11,834 nt of DNA from positions 1-11,834 of the forward strand of contig DASVDK010000089.1 of the NCBI GenBank assembly GCA_036381125.1, given 5' to 3'. Under the pieces are notes generated by a model. That model saw nothing but the letters and a program-made list of their open reading frames with translations. It did no database searches and was not told the origin of the DNA. The DNA is from DASVDK01 sp036381125 [NCBI: Thermodesulfobacteriota bacterium]. Lineage in GTDB: Bacteria > DASVDK01. Positions 1-6,725 of the stretch are shown one piece after another. The position numbers and the translations under genes were made by a program. How positions within the stretch are numbered: the stretch's first letter is position 1; every line of letters starts with the position of its first letter.

Positions 1-248
1 TGGAGCTGGTAGAAGGTCGGCCCGGCGACCTGCCAGTGGTGCTTCTTGTAGAGGTCCCGCAGCGTCATCGTGTCGGCGAGGATCTGGTTGAGCAGGCCGA
101 CGCTCGCCGCGGCCGTCCGCTCGTCGAGGGCGATCGGCATCTTCGCCACCGCGCCGAAGGCCTGGATCTCCTTCGAGCGGAGATTGGTGATCGCCTCCGC
201 TCGATTCGTCTGCCGGTCCGCCACTCGCCTGGTCGCTTCTCTGGTCAT
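1..248 (-). CDS. dps: Dps-family ferritin-like DNA-binding protein, N-terminal part (runs off the left edge)
   Basis: Dps proteins form 12-subunit shells that oxidise and store iron and protect DNA in starved or oxidatively stressed cells. The visible 82 residues start at an ATG with a strong GGAGGAG ribosome site at 251-260. They comprise a basic tail (about residues 1-50, with many Arg/Lys, which in this family can bind DNA) and then the first helix of the ferritin fold. Around residues 53-82 I read LNQILADTMTLRDLYKKHHW and then QVAGPTFYQL. This matches the family pattern in which the His before Trp (H71 here) is a ferroxidase ligand and is followed by a G-P/A-x-F segment. The rest of the gene lies outside the window. 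It lies 82 bp downstream of the MOT1 permease on the same strand, so the two may be co-transcribed. A related ferritin-like or bacterioferritin-type protein is the main alternative. The fold call is firm; the oligomer type and DNA binding are inferred. Confidence 0.88.
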   Translation of the reverse strand, partial: MTREATRRVADRQTNRAEAITNLRSKEIQAFGAVAKMPIALDERTAAASVGLLNQILADTMTLRDLYKKHHWQVAGPTFYQL

Positions 249-263
249 CGTCTCTCCTCCATC

Positions 264-277
264 CGGATCACGATCCG
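264..277. promoter_or_regulatory. Short dyad just upstream of the dps ribosome site
   Basis: CGGATC-AC-GATCCG is a perfect inverted repeat with 6-bp arms. It sits immediately upstream of the Shine-Dalgarno site of the Dps gene, in the gap after the MOT1 stop codon. It could be an operator or a small leader hairpin. Dyads of this size arise often by chance in DNA of this composition, so this is only a candidate. Confidence 0.25.
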
Positions 278-330
278 CGTAGGCTCGAGGACCGTCAGTC
301 ACGCCCCATGCCGAGACCCGGTGAAGCGGA

Positions 331-1503
331 TCAGTCGCCCGGCGTCCAGCGGCCCCGCCGCCACACCGTGACCAGCGCCAGCCCGACGGCGAACGCGAGC
401 GCGGCGTTCACGGCGAGGCCGAGCGCCGCGACGAGCGCCAGCACGAAGGCCTCGGCCCCGCGGAACCGCTCGGCGCGCGCCGAGCGGGCCAGCTCCCCTC
501 CCCCGAAGAGGAGCAGGGCGCCGACGACGCTCTCGGGCACGAGCCGCATCACCGCCACGGCGCCGTCGCCGAGCCCGATCCCGAGGACGAGGAACACCAG
601 GCCGATCAGGACGAGCGCCGTCCCGCTGCGGCTGCCGAACCGGTAGTGCGCGGCGAGCCCCCCGGCGCCGTGGCACATCGGGTAGCCGCCGAGCGGCGCG
701 GCCAGGAGGTTCGCGATGCCGGTGGAGAGGGCCAGGTTGCGCACGGTGGCGCGCCGCGGCTCGTCGGGAAAGAGTCGCCGCGCGAGGGCCGACGTGACGA
801 TCACCGCGTTCGTGAGCGTCAGCGGGATCTGCGGGAGGGCCGCCAGCTCCACGCCGCGCAGGAGGTCGGCCCACCCGGGCCAGACCACCGGAGGCACGTG
901 GAACCCCCAGGACACCTCCGGCCACGCGATCCCCGCCCCGAGGACCGACTCCCCCGCGAGGCCGACCGCAAGGCCGACGACGGCGGCCGGCAGGCGGCGG
1001 CTGCGCAGCGTGGCGAGCATCGACAGCGCGACCAGCGCCCCGAGGAGCGGCTCCCGGCGGGCGAGGTCGAGGCCGAGCAGCGCGAGGGCGAGACCGAGCC
1101 CGAGCTGCACGCCGGCGGTCAGCACGGCCGGGATCCGTCTGGCGAGCCAGTCGACGAGCCCCGACGAGCCGGACGCGACGAAGAACAGCCCGATGGCGAG
1201 ACCGGCGCCGGCCACCTCGGCCGGCGAGAGGTGCTCGATCAGCACCGCCGCCGAGGCGGCCTTCATCGGCTGCACGGCGATCGGGATGCCGTAGCGCAGG
1301 CCGGTGACGATGGAGAAGGCGCCGAAGCCGGCCAGCACGCCGGCCGGCGCCATGCCGACGACGGTGACCACGCCGAGCACGTGCGGCAGGAAGGTCCCCA
1401 GGTCGCCCAGCGCGCCGGACAGCTCGGCCGGGCTCGCGAGCAGCCGCGGCCTCACCGCCGCCGGCGCGCCGGCGGCCGCGGGCGAGGTGATTTCGTCGCT
1501 CAC
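331..1503 (-). CDS. MOT1-family molybdate/sulfate permease
   Basis: This is a 390-residue polytopic inner-membrane protein of the MOT1 family (SulP-related), which imports molybdate and possibly sulfate. Family signatures are clear: GALGDLGTFLP near residues 30-40, PIAVQPMKA near 74-82, and PMCHGAGGLAAHYRFGSR near 275-292. The last is the diagnostic P-x-C-H-G-x-G-G motif. Hydrophobic stretches span nearly the whole chain, consistent with about 10 or more membrane helices. The length is normal for bacterial members. I chose the GTG start at 1503 because GAGGAGG lies 7 bp upstream (1511-1517). The frame stays open upstream, but that extension is antisense to the histidine kinase and is Arg-rich with no membrane character. 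It is divergent from the kinase across 66 bp and upstream of dps. Substrate choice between molybdate and sulfate cannot be read from the sequence, and no Mo-cofactor or Mod genes are in view. Confidence 0.92.
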   Translation of the reverse strand: MSDEITSPAAAGAPAAVRPRLLASPAELSGALGDLGTFLPHVLGVVTVVGMAPAGVLAGFGAFSIVTGLRYGIPIAVQPMKAASAAVLIEHLSPAEVAGAGLAIGLFFVASGSSGLVDWLARRIPAVLTAGVQLGLGLALALLGLDLARREPLLGALVALSMLATLRSRRLPAAVVGLAVGLAGESVLGAGIAWPEVSWGFHVPPVVWPGWADLLRGVELAALPQIPLTLTNAVIVTSALARRLFPDEPRRATVRNLALSTGIANLLAAPLGGYPMCHGAGGLAAHYRFGSRSGTALVLIGLVFLVLGIGLGDGAVAVMRLVPESVVGALLLFGGGELARSARAERFRGAEAFVLALVAALGLAVNAALAFAVGLALVTVWRRGRWTPGD

Positions 1504-1569
1504 GTGACCCCCTCCTCGGTCGAACAGTAGCAAGACTGCGCGCGCGCTAGAGTACGTCCGGGAGCCCGT

Positions 1570-4500
1570 ATGGGAGCGGACCGGAACACCCCCGCGCGCC
1601 GTGGGTGGCGGCTCTGGCTGCTGCTCCTGGCCGCCTTCATGAGCCTCGCCGCGGTGGTCACGATCGCGGCCGTGGCGCACGTGCAGCGGGCCTACCGGAC
1701 GGCCGAACGGGCCGCGCTCGACAGCCAGGCGGCTGCGGCCGTCGGGCTCGCCCATGGCGTGGCCGCGTCGGTGACGCACTACGTGCGGGTCGCGGAGGTC
1801 GGCGCGCAGGCGATCCTCGGGGGGCGGCTGCCGCCCGCGGATCGCCGCGCGCTCCTCGCCAGCATCCGCGCCGCGCACCCCGAGGTCAACGGCGTTGCCC
1901 TGATCGATCCGCGCGGCCGCGTGATCGACGGCGACCCGGTCGCCGCGATCGGCGTCGACGTCTCGGCGGAGCCGGCCGTGCGGGCGCTCCTCGCGGGCCA
2001 GGACGTCGTCGTCAGCGACCTCACCCGCGGCCGCCGCGCGGACACTCCGTTCTTCGGCGTGGCGGTCGCCCATCGCGACGAGCAGGGGCGGCTCCTCGGC
2101 GCGGTCGCCATCGGCGTGCCGGCGGCTCGGCTGGCCGACGAGCTGCGCGTGAGGCTCGGCGGGGGCGCCTACCCCATGCTGGTCGACCGGGTCGGCCGGT
2201 TGATGGTGTACGGCGGCTCGACCGACCTCACCTGGGAGCAGCGCGACTTCGCGGCCGTGCCGATCGTCGCCGAGGCGAAGCGGGGCGGCCAGGTCCGGGC
2301 GGCTCGCGTCCTCGATACGCTGGCGGGCGAGGAGCGGCTGGCCGCCATGACCTCGGTCCCCGGGATCGGCTGGTACGTGGCCGTCCTCCAGTCACCTCGC
2401 CTGGCGCTCGCCCCGGCGTACCGGGAGCGCCGGGCGGCCGTCTGGACGGCGGTGGCCGCCTGCTCCCTGGCCGTCGGTCTCGCGCTGGCCCTCAGCGCCT
2501 TCCTGGCACGCCCGCTCATCGGGCTGTCGGCCGGCCTCGCCGCGATCCGGCGCGGAGACCTGCGGCATCGAACGAGGGTCCGCGGACCGGAAGGGCTCGT
2601 CTCGCTCGCCGCCGACCTGAACGACCTCGCCGCCCAGTTGCAGGCCAAGGAGGCGGCGCTCGCCGAGAGCCGCTCCCGCTTCGACGCCTTCATGACCCAC
2701 AGCCCCATCCGCGCCTACATCAAGGACGCGCAGGGCCGCTACGTCTACGTGAACCGCGTGGCCGAGCGGGAGTCGCGCCGGCCGGCGGCCGAGTGGCTCG
2801 GCAAGACGGACGCCGACCTCTTCCCGGCGGACGTGGCCGAGAGCCTCGAGCGGACCGACCGGCAGGTCATGGAGATCGGCGGCCCGGTCAAGGTGATCGA
2901 GCGGATCCCCGATCCGCTCGGCCCCCGCGAGCTCCTCTCGGCGAAGTTCCGCCTCGCCGACTCGACGGGGCAGCTCTTCGTCGGCGGCCTCTCGATCGAC
3001 GTGACCGAGCAGCGCCGCGCCGAGGCCGCGCTGGCGGCGCGCGAGGCCTTCCTGCAGGCCATCATCGACCGGACCCCGGCGCTCGTCTTCGTGAAGGACC
3101 TCGAGGGCCGCTACCTGCTCGCCAACCGCCGGTTCCTCGCCGTGCACGGGTTCAGCGAGCCGGCGCAGGTCCTCGGCAGGCGCGACGCCGACATCCATGC
3201 GCCAGACCTCGCGGCGCTCTACCACGCGCACGATCTGCGGGTGATCGAGGTCGGCGGCCCCGTCGAGTTCGAGGAGCCGGTGGCGCAGGACGACGGCCTC
3301 CACACGTACATGTCGACCAAGTTCCCCCTCTACGACGAGCGCGGTGCCGCCTACGCCGTGTGCGGGATCGAGACCGACATCACCGAGCGGACCCGCACGG
3401 AGGCGGCGCTCCGGCTGCTCGATCGCACGTCGGCGGCCCTCGGCTCCTCGCTCGACTACGAGACGACGCTCGCGCTCGTCGCGCGGCTCGCCGTGCCGGA
3501 CCTGGCGGACTGGTGCGTCATCGACCTCGTCGAGCCCGACGGCCGCTTCCGGGCGGTCGCCATGATGCACCGGGAGCCGGAGAAGGCGACCTGGCTGCGG
3601 CAGCTCGCCGACCACCCGCCCGCCCCGGAGGGCGCCTACCCGGCGGCTCACGTGATCCGCACCGGCCGGCCCGAGCTGCTCCCGGTCGTCCCGGACGGAT
3701 GGATCGAGACCGTGAGCGGCTGCGTCGAGCACCGGCACATCCTCGAGACCGTCGGCGTCCGCTCGTTCCTCTGCGTGCCGCTCGTGGCGAGGGGGCGCGC
3801 GCTCGGCGCCCTGTCGCTCGTGACCAGCGAATCGGAGCGGCGCTACGCGGAGACCGACCTGCCGGTGGCCGCGGAGCTGGGCCGGCGCGCGGCGCTCGCG
3901 GTGGACAACGCCCGCCTCTACCGCGAGGCCCAGGAGGCGCTCAGGGCGCGCGACGCGTTCCTCGCGCGCGCCTCGCACGAGCTGCGCACCCCGCTCACCT
4001 CGGCGCTCGGCACCATCCGGCTGCTGCGCCGCGCCATGACCGGCGCGCTGAGGGAATCGCCCGACGCCCTCCTCGACATCGCGACGCGCAACCTCCAGAC
4101 GATGGCCGCGCTCGTCGACGACCTCCTCGACGCGTCGAAGCTTGCCGCCCACGGCGAGACGATCGCTCGTGAGCCGGTCGATCTCCGCGCGCTCGTCCGC
4201 GACAGCCTGGCGGTGTTCGGCGCCCACGCGCGCGAGCGGGGCGTCACCCTCGAGTCCGCCCTGCCGGAAGGCTGCTTCGCGGCCGGCGACCGGCTCAAGC
4301 TCGAGCAGCTCGTGGCCAACCTGGTGTCGAACGCCATCAAGTTCACGCCGTCGGGGGGGACGGTCGTCGTGGAGGGGCACGCCTCGGGCGACCAGGTCGA
4401 GCTGCGGGTCCGGGACACCGGCGAGGGGATTCCCCGGGACTACCTCGAGCGCATCTTCGAGCCGTTCTTCCGGGTCCCGCGACCGGCCGGCCGCGGGCCT

Positions 4501-4656
4501 CGGGGCACCGGCCTCGGCCTCGCGATATGCCGCCAGGTCGCGGCGCTGCACGGCGGCACCATCAGCGCGCAGAGCGAGGGCCCGGGCTGCGGCAGCACGT
4601 TCGTCGTGCGGCTGCCGTGCGCCTCCGTCCAGGAACGCGCTCAACCGGCAGCCTAG
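1570..4656 (+). CDS. Membrane sensor histidine kinase (Cache-like sensor, HAMP, PAS-PAS-GAF, HisKA, HATPase)
   Basis: A 1028-residue hybrid-length sensor kinase without a receiver domain. Order: membrane helix at about residues 14-36; a periplasmic sensor region, probably dCache, at 40-285 (GVALIDPRGRVIDGD and WYVAVLQSP are typical); second helix at 288-313; HAMP at 313-365; PAS domains at about 370-480 and 492-608; GAF at 615-785; dimerisation/phosphoacceptor domain with ASHELRTPL (phosphorylated His is H803); ATPase domain with N-box N917/N921, DTGEGIP (949-955), EPFF and GTGLGLAI (979-986). All residues needed for kinase activity are present. The ATG at 1570 has GGGAG 5 bp upstream. No response regulator is adjacent, so it is an orphan kinase whose partner is elsewhere. 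Both PAS domains begin with the same pattern (PxxxxIKD/VKDxxGRYxxxNR), suggesting an internal duplication. The signal sensed is unknown; a periplasmic small ligand is plausible from the Cache-like fold. Confidence 0.96.
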   Translation: MGADRNTPARRGWRLWLLLLAAFMSLAAVVTIAAVAHVQRAYRTAERAALDSQAAAAVGLAHGVAASVTHYVRVAEVGAQAILGGRLPPADRRALLASIRAAHPEVNGVALIDPRGRVIDGDPVAAIGVDVSAEPAVRALLAGQDVVVSDLTRGRRADTPFFGVAVAHRDEQGRLLGAVAIGVPAARLADELRVRLGGGAYPMLVDRVGRLMVYGGSTDLTWEQRDFAAVPIVAEAKRGGQVRAARVLDTLAGEERLAAMTSVPGIGWYVAVLQSPRLALAPAYRERRAAVWTAVAACSLAVGLALALSAFLARPLIGLSAGLAAIRRGDLRHRTRVRGPEGLVSLAADLNDLAAQLQAKEAALAESRSRFDAFMTHSPIRAYIKDAQGRYVYVNRVAERESRRPAAEWLGKTDADLFPADVAESLERTDRQVMEIGGPVKVIERIPDPLGPRELLSAKFRLADSTGQLFVGGLSIDVTEQRRAEAALAAREAFLQAIIDRTPALVFVKDLEGRYLLANRRFLAVHGFSEPAQVLGRRDADIHAPDLAALYHAHDLRVIEVGGPVEFEEPVAQDDGLHTYMSTKFPLYDERGAAYAVCGIETDITERTRTEAALRLLDRTSAALGSSLDYETTLALVARLAVPDLADWCVIDLVEPDGRFRAVAMMHREPEKATWLRQLADHPPAPEGAYPAAHVIRTGRPELLPVVPDGWIETVSGCVEHRHILETVGVRSFLCVPLVARGRALGALSLVTSESERRYAETDLPVAAELGRRAALAVDNARLYREAQEALRARDAFLARASHELRTPLTSALGTIRLLRRAMTGALRESPDALLDIATRNLQTMAALVDDLLDASKLAAHGETIAREPVDLRALVRDSLAVFGAHARERGVTLESALPEGCFAAGDRLKLEQLVANLVSNAIKFTPSGGTVVVEGHASGDQVELRVRDTGEGIPRDYLERIFEPFFRVPRPAGRGPRGTGLGLAICRQVAALHGGTISAQSEGPGCGSTFVVRLPCASVQERAQPAA

Positions 4657-4772
4657 GGCCGTGTTCGTCAAGCCTCGCGGCAATGCTCCGGCAGGGGTCC
4701 ACCGCCGCGCCACGTAGTCAGGTATCTGGACCACCCCGGTCGGCGGGACCCGTCTTCGCCGCTCTGGCGAGT

Positions 4773-4780
4773 GGGGTCAG
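4773..4780 (+). repeat. Isolated GGGGTCAG half-copy of the intergenic repeat
   Basis: GGGGTCAG occurs here in the orientation opposite to the two full units that follow. It matches the conserved head of the repeat but then diverges (AGCCCGACGTTTGCC instead of GTCTTTCCATTTTCC). It may be a decayed or variant copy. With CTGACCCC at 4816-4823 it forms an inverted pair separated by 35 bp. Confidence 0.5.
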
Positions 4781-4800
4781 AGCCCGACGTTTGCCTGCCT

Positions 4801-4849
4801 GGAAAATGGAAAGACCTGACCCCATGGAAAATGGAAAGACCTGACCCCC
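4801..4849 (-). repeat. Two tandem copies of the GGGGTCAGGTCTTTCC intergenic repeat
   Basis: Two nearly identical 24-bp units, 4801-4824 and 4826-4849, are repeated with a 25-bp period. Read on the minus strand each unit is GGGGTCAGGTCTTTCC followed by ATTTTCC. A third copy with one substitution lies at 7440-7466. The composition (A/T-rich half) differs from the surrounding DNA. Repeats beginning with GGGGTCAG resemble, from memory, the REP-like sequences that accompany IS200-like Y1 transposases (RAYTs). No transposase is present here, so that link is an inference. Confidence 0.85.
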
Positions 4850-4859
4850 ACGGGGTCAG
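4841..4859 (-). terminator. Hairpin CTGACCCC-CAC-GGGGTCAG containing the lipoprotein stop codon
   Basis: Perfect 8-bp arms at 4841-4848 and 4852-4859 surround a 3-base loop. On the minus strand the lipoprotein TGA (4858-4856) falls inside the first arm, so the coding sequence ends within the hairpin. The second arm is the head of a repeat unit, followed by GGTCTTTCC. That gives only a short run of Ts, so termination or mRNA 3'-end protection is possible but unproven. Confidence 0.45.
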
Positions 4860-5398
4860 TTGCGCTCGACCGAGATGCGGATCTCCGTGCCGTCGCCCTG
4901 CCGGCCGAGGCGGACCCGGCCCTCGTCGCGGCCCTCGCCGTTGCCTCGCTCGATCCGGTACGTGATCCCATCGCGCCGAGCGTCGCGGGCCTCGATGCGC
5001 CAGCCCGCTTCGGGAAGCGCGTGGTCGTAGAAGCCGCGGACCTCGACGAGCGGCGCGTCCGAGGCGTACGTGGCCTCCCACTCCTCTCCCTCGAGGTCCA
5101 GGCGGACCGGCCGGCTGCCCGGGAAGACCGGCACGCCGGCGAAGGGCTGGACGGTCGGCGTCGGCTCGGGCGTGGGCGTGGGGGTCGGCGTCGGCGTGGG
5201 CGTGGGCGTGGGAGTGGGCGTCGGGGTCGGCGTGGGCGTCGGCCCCGGCGTCGGGGTCGCCGTCGGACCGGGCGTCGCCCCGGGCGGCTCGGGCACGTCG
5301 GGGCCCGAAGCGGGCAGCGGGTCGCCCCCGCCGCACGCGGCGACCGCCACGGCGAGACCGAGCGCGACGACCGCCCGACGAGCGAGAACCGGCGTCAT
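4856..5398 (-). CDS. Secreted lipoprotein with long Thr-Pro linker and small C-terminal domain
   Basis: I do not recognise a named family. The 180-residue product starts with a classical lipoprotein signal: an N-terminal Arg-Arg, a hydrophobic core, then VAVAAC with the lipidated Cys at about residue 22. It is followed by GGG and a Pro-rich spacer (about 23-46). A roughly 35-residue run of alternating Thr-Pro (about 47-82) holds the C-terminal domain (about 85-180) away from the membrane. That domain contains VPVFPGSRP, WEATYASDAP, VRGFYDHALPEAGW and a run of charged beta-strand-like residues. The pattern recalls small stand-alone domains found in other bacterial lipoproteins, but no function can be given. 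I chose the ATG at 5398; the frame opens earlier (GTG at 5428), but the signal peptide fits this ATG best. The stop codon lies in the repeat-associated hairpin. It is 73 bp downstream of the acyl-CoA dehydrogenase on the same strand, so it may be co-transcribed. Confidence 0.8.
   Translation of the reverse strand: MTPVLARRAVVALGLAVAVAACGGGDPLPASGPDVPEPPGATPGPTATPTPGPTPTPTPTPTPTPTPTPTPTPTPTPEPTPTVQPFAGVPVFPGSRPVRLDLEGEEWEATYASDAPLVEVRGFYDHALPEAGWRIEARDARRDGITYRIERGNGEGRDEGRVRLGRQGDGTEIRISVERN
5153..5279 (-). repeat. In-frame GT/GC-rich hexamer repeat encoding the Thr-Pro linker
   Basis: The plus strand shows imperfect repeats of GGCGTG and GGCGTC, encoding alternating Pro-Thr on the minus strand. 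The unit is a multiple of three bases, so gain or loss of units would change linker length without breaking the frame. Such simple repeats are prone to slippage during replication. Confidence 0.8.
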
Positions 5399-5448
5399 CC
5401 CCGCATCGGCAGGCAAGCGCCATGCCACTCGGGCACGGATCGCAGCGC

Positions 5449-5471
5449 CGCCGGCCGGGGGGCCGCCGGCG
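5449..5471 (-). terminator. GC-rich hairpin directly after the acyl-CoA dehydrogenase stop
   Basis: CGCCGGC at 5449-5455 pairs with GCCGGCG at 5465-5471 around a 9-base loop. It begins one base after the TGA of the upstream minus-strand gene. There is no T-tract, so it may only slow or attenuate transcription into the lipoprotein gene. GC-rich dyads are common by chance here. Confidence 0.3.
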
Positions 5472-6611
5472 TCAGCGGTCGACGTCCAGACCGAGCGCGA
5501 GCCGTCCCGTGAAGCGGCGCTGCGGGATCGTCTGGAGCGGGTGGTAGCGCGCGCCCTGCACGTCCCGGTAGAGCCGCTCGAGCCCGGCGTCGCGGAGGAA
5601 CGCGCGGCCGCCGGCCGCCTCCATCGCCTTCTCGACCGTGTGGATCGCCCCCTCGGCGACGAGCGTCCGGCGAATGGAGACGGCGCTGGTCGTCTCGGGC
5701 GAGGGCTCCGCCGTGCCGGCGATCTCCACCAGGCTCGCCTGGGCGAGGCGCGCGGCCGTGAGCGCGGTCTCCATCTCGCCCACGAGGATCGCCACGTCCG
5801 GGTCTCCCCGCCGCTTCGCGGCGTGCGCGACGCCGAGGTCGCGCGCCGCCTCGGCGATGCCGAGGTAGACGGCGTAGATCAGCGGGAGCGCGACCATGGC
5901 GACGAGGTGCATGAACGGGCTCCATCGCCCGGCCGGCCGCCGCGCCGAGACGGCGGCCGCCGGCACGAACACGCCGTCGAGCGCCACCTCGTGCGACCCG
6001 GTGCCGCGCATCCCGAGGGCGCGCCAGGTCTCGAGCACCCGGACCCCCGGTGAATCGATCGGCACGCCGAGGTGCAGGACGGTCGCCTCGCCGCCCGGCT
6101 CGTCGAGCACCGCGGTGGTGAGGAGGAGCTGGCCGGCCGGCGCGCCGCTCACGAAGGCCTTCCGGCCGCTCACCCGGAAGCCGCCCGCCACCGGCTCGGC
6201 GCGGCCCGAGCCGGCGAGCCAGTCGTTGCCCCCACTGGTCACGAGCACGGTCTGCGCCTCGGCCACCCGCCGGAGCAGCCCCTCGACCGTGCGGTCCTGC
6301 CGCCGCCAGCGCCACGCCGCCGCGGCGACGAGGTGCGTGTGCATCGCGAGGGCGAGCGCCGTGGAGCTGCACGAGCGCGCGAGCATCCGCAGCATCTCGG
6401 CCAGCTCCGCCCCCGAGGCCCCGCCGCCCCCCAGCTCCGCCGGCACCCCGGCCGCGAAGACGCGGTGGGCCCTGAGGTCTTCGTAGTTCCGCTCGACGAA
6501 GCGGTCCTCGGCGTCGTGGGCGGCCGCACGCTCGGCGAAGCGGCGGCCGAGCGCGCCGGCGATCGCCGCCCAGTCGAGCGCCGGTGCCGCGAGTGTGGTC
6601 GTCTCCCGCAT
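5472..6611 (-). CDS. Acyl-CoA dehydrogenase-family flavoprotein lacking the usual catalytic Glu
   Basis: A 379-residue cytoplasmic flavoprotein with the full acyl-CoA dehydrogenase fold. Features: an N-terminal helical domain (about 15-120, with VPAELGGGGASGAEL); the FAD-contacting middle domain (LVTSGG at 123-128, FRVSGRKAFVSGAP at 145-158, GMRGTGSHEVALDGVFVP at 200-217); and a C-terminal helical domain (230-379, with GGRAFLRDAGLERLYRD). Length is normal. Aligned on the conserved Arg-Asp (349-350), the position of the base Glu of medium-chain enzymes (YEGT) is Pro in YHPLQ. No Glu is evident at the alternative helix-G site either. It may therefore oxidise an unusual substrate, or act as a flavin monooxygenase-like or non-classical member such as the DszC-like group. 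The ATG at 6611 has AGGAGG 8 bp upstream (6621-6626). It is divergent from the HxlR regulator, which probably controls it. The family call is firm and the substrate is unknown. Confidence 0.93.
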   Translation of the reverse strand: MRETTTLAAPALDWAAIAGALGRRFAERAAAHDAEDRFVERNYEDLRAHRVFAAGVPAELGGGGASGAELAEMLRMLARSCSSTALALAMHTHLVAAAAWRWRRQDRTVEGLLRRVAEAQTVLVTSGGNDWLAGSGRAEPVAGGFRVSGRKAFVSGAPAGQLLLTTAVLDEPGGEATVLHLGVPIDSPGVRVLETWRALGMRGTGSHEVALDGVFVPAAAVSARRPAGRWSPFMHLVAMVALPLIYAVYLGIAEAARDLGVAHAAKRRGDPDVAILVGEMETALTAARLAQASLVEIAGTAEPSPETTSAVSIRRTLVAEGAIHTVEKAMEAAGGRAFLRDAGLERLYRDVQGARYHPLQTIPQRRFTGRLALGLDVDR

Positions 6612-6687
6612 GGCTTCGAGCCTCCTGTCGGGTCCATGCGGGCAGGATGCGCCCCCGCTCCTCCGCCGCCAAGGACGAAATCTGGAC

Positions 6688-6717
6688 TTGCCCGGGCTGC
6701 GGCCGCGGGCCTATAGT
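6688..6717 (+). promoter_or_regulatory. Sigma70-like promoter of the HxlR gene with a dyad in the spacer
   Basis: TTGCCC (6688-6693), an 18-bp spacer and TATAGT (6712-6717) match the -35/-10 pattern well and stand out in this GC-rich gap. The start of transcription would be about 6724, two bases before the ATG, giving an essentially leaderless mRNA. No Shine-Dalgarno sequence precedes the ATG. A dyad, GCCCG (6690-6694) with CGGGC (6706-6710) and an inner GGC/GCC pairing, overlaps the -35 and spacer. It could be the operator for autorepression. Confidence 0.55.
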
Positions 6718-6725
6718 GCCGGCAT

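Larger units (their letters stand above)
4657..4855. other. Non-coding gap between convergent kinase and lipoprotein genes
   Basis: This 199-bp interval follows the kinase TAG and precedes the lipoprotein stop on the other strand. It contains the repeat cluster at 4773-4859 described separately. Elsewhere it shows only weak dyads: GGTCCA at 4696-4701 with TGGACC at 4727-4732, and TCGCC/GGCGA around 4756-4770. No T-rich intrinsic terminator and no supportable gene are visible. Confidence 0.6.

Noticed and set aside
1538-1547. Alternating GCGCGCGCGC run as a Z-DNA or regulatory element
   Set aside because: Only 10 bp long in very GC-rich DNA; noted in the divergent gap but not strong enough to list as a feature.
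1504-2073. N-terminal extension of the MOT1 permease to position 2073
   Set aside because: The extension is polar, Arg-rich and antisense to the kinase, while the GTG at 1503 has a strong ribosome site and begins the family sequence.
1605-4172. Long plus-strand frame overlapping the kinase in another phase
   Set aside because: Arg/Gly/Ala low-complexity translation without motifs; a frame shadow of the well-supported kinase.
2392-4734. Long open minus-strand frame (about 780 codons) opposite the histidine kinase
   Set aside because: It is Arg/Ala/Gly/His-rich with no domain and mirrors the codon bias of the kinase. Open antisense frames are expected at this GC content.
4668-4770. Possible remnant of a transposase coding region near the repeat cluster
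   Set aside because: The short translations on either strand show no Y1-transposase motif (no HUH), so there is no support for a broken transposase.
5153-5279. Possible CRISPR-like or tandem satellite array
   Set aside because: The repeats are short, imperfect hexamers without spacers and encode a Thr-Pro linker in a clear lipoprotein.
5399-5428. Earlier GTG start of the lipoprotein at 5428
   Set aside because: It would place ten extra residues before a complete, well-formed lipoprotein signal peptide and has no better ribosome site.
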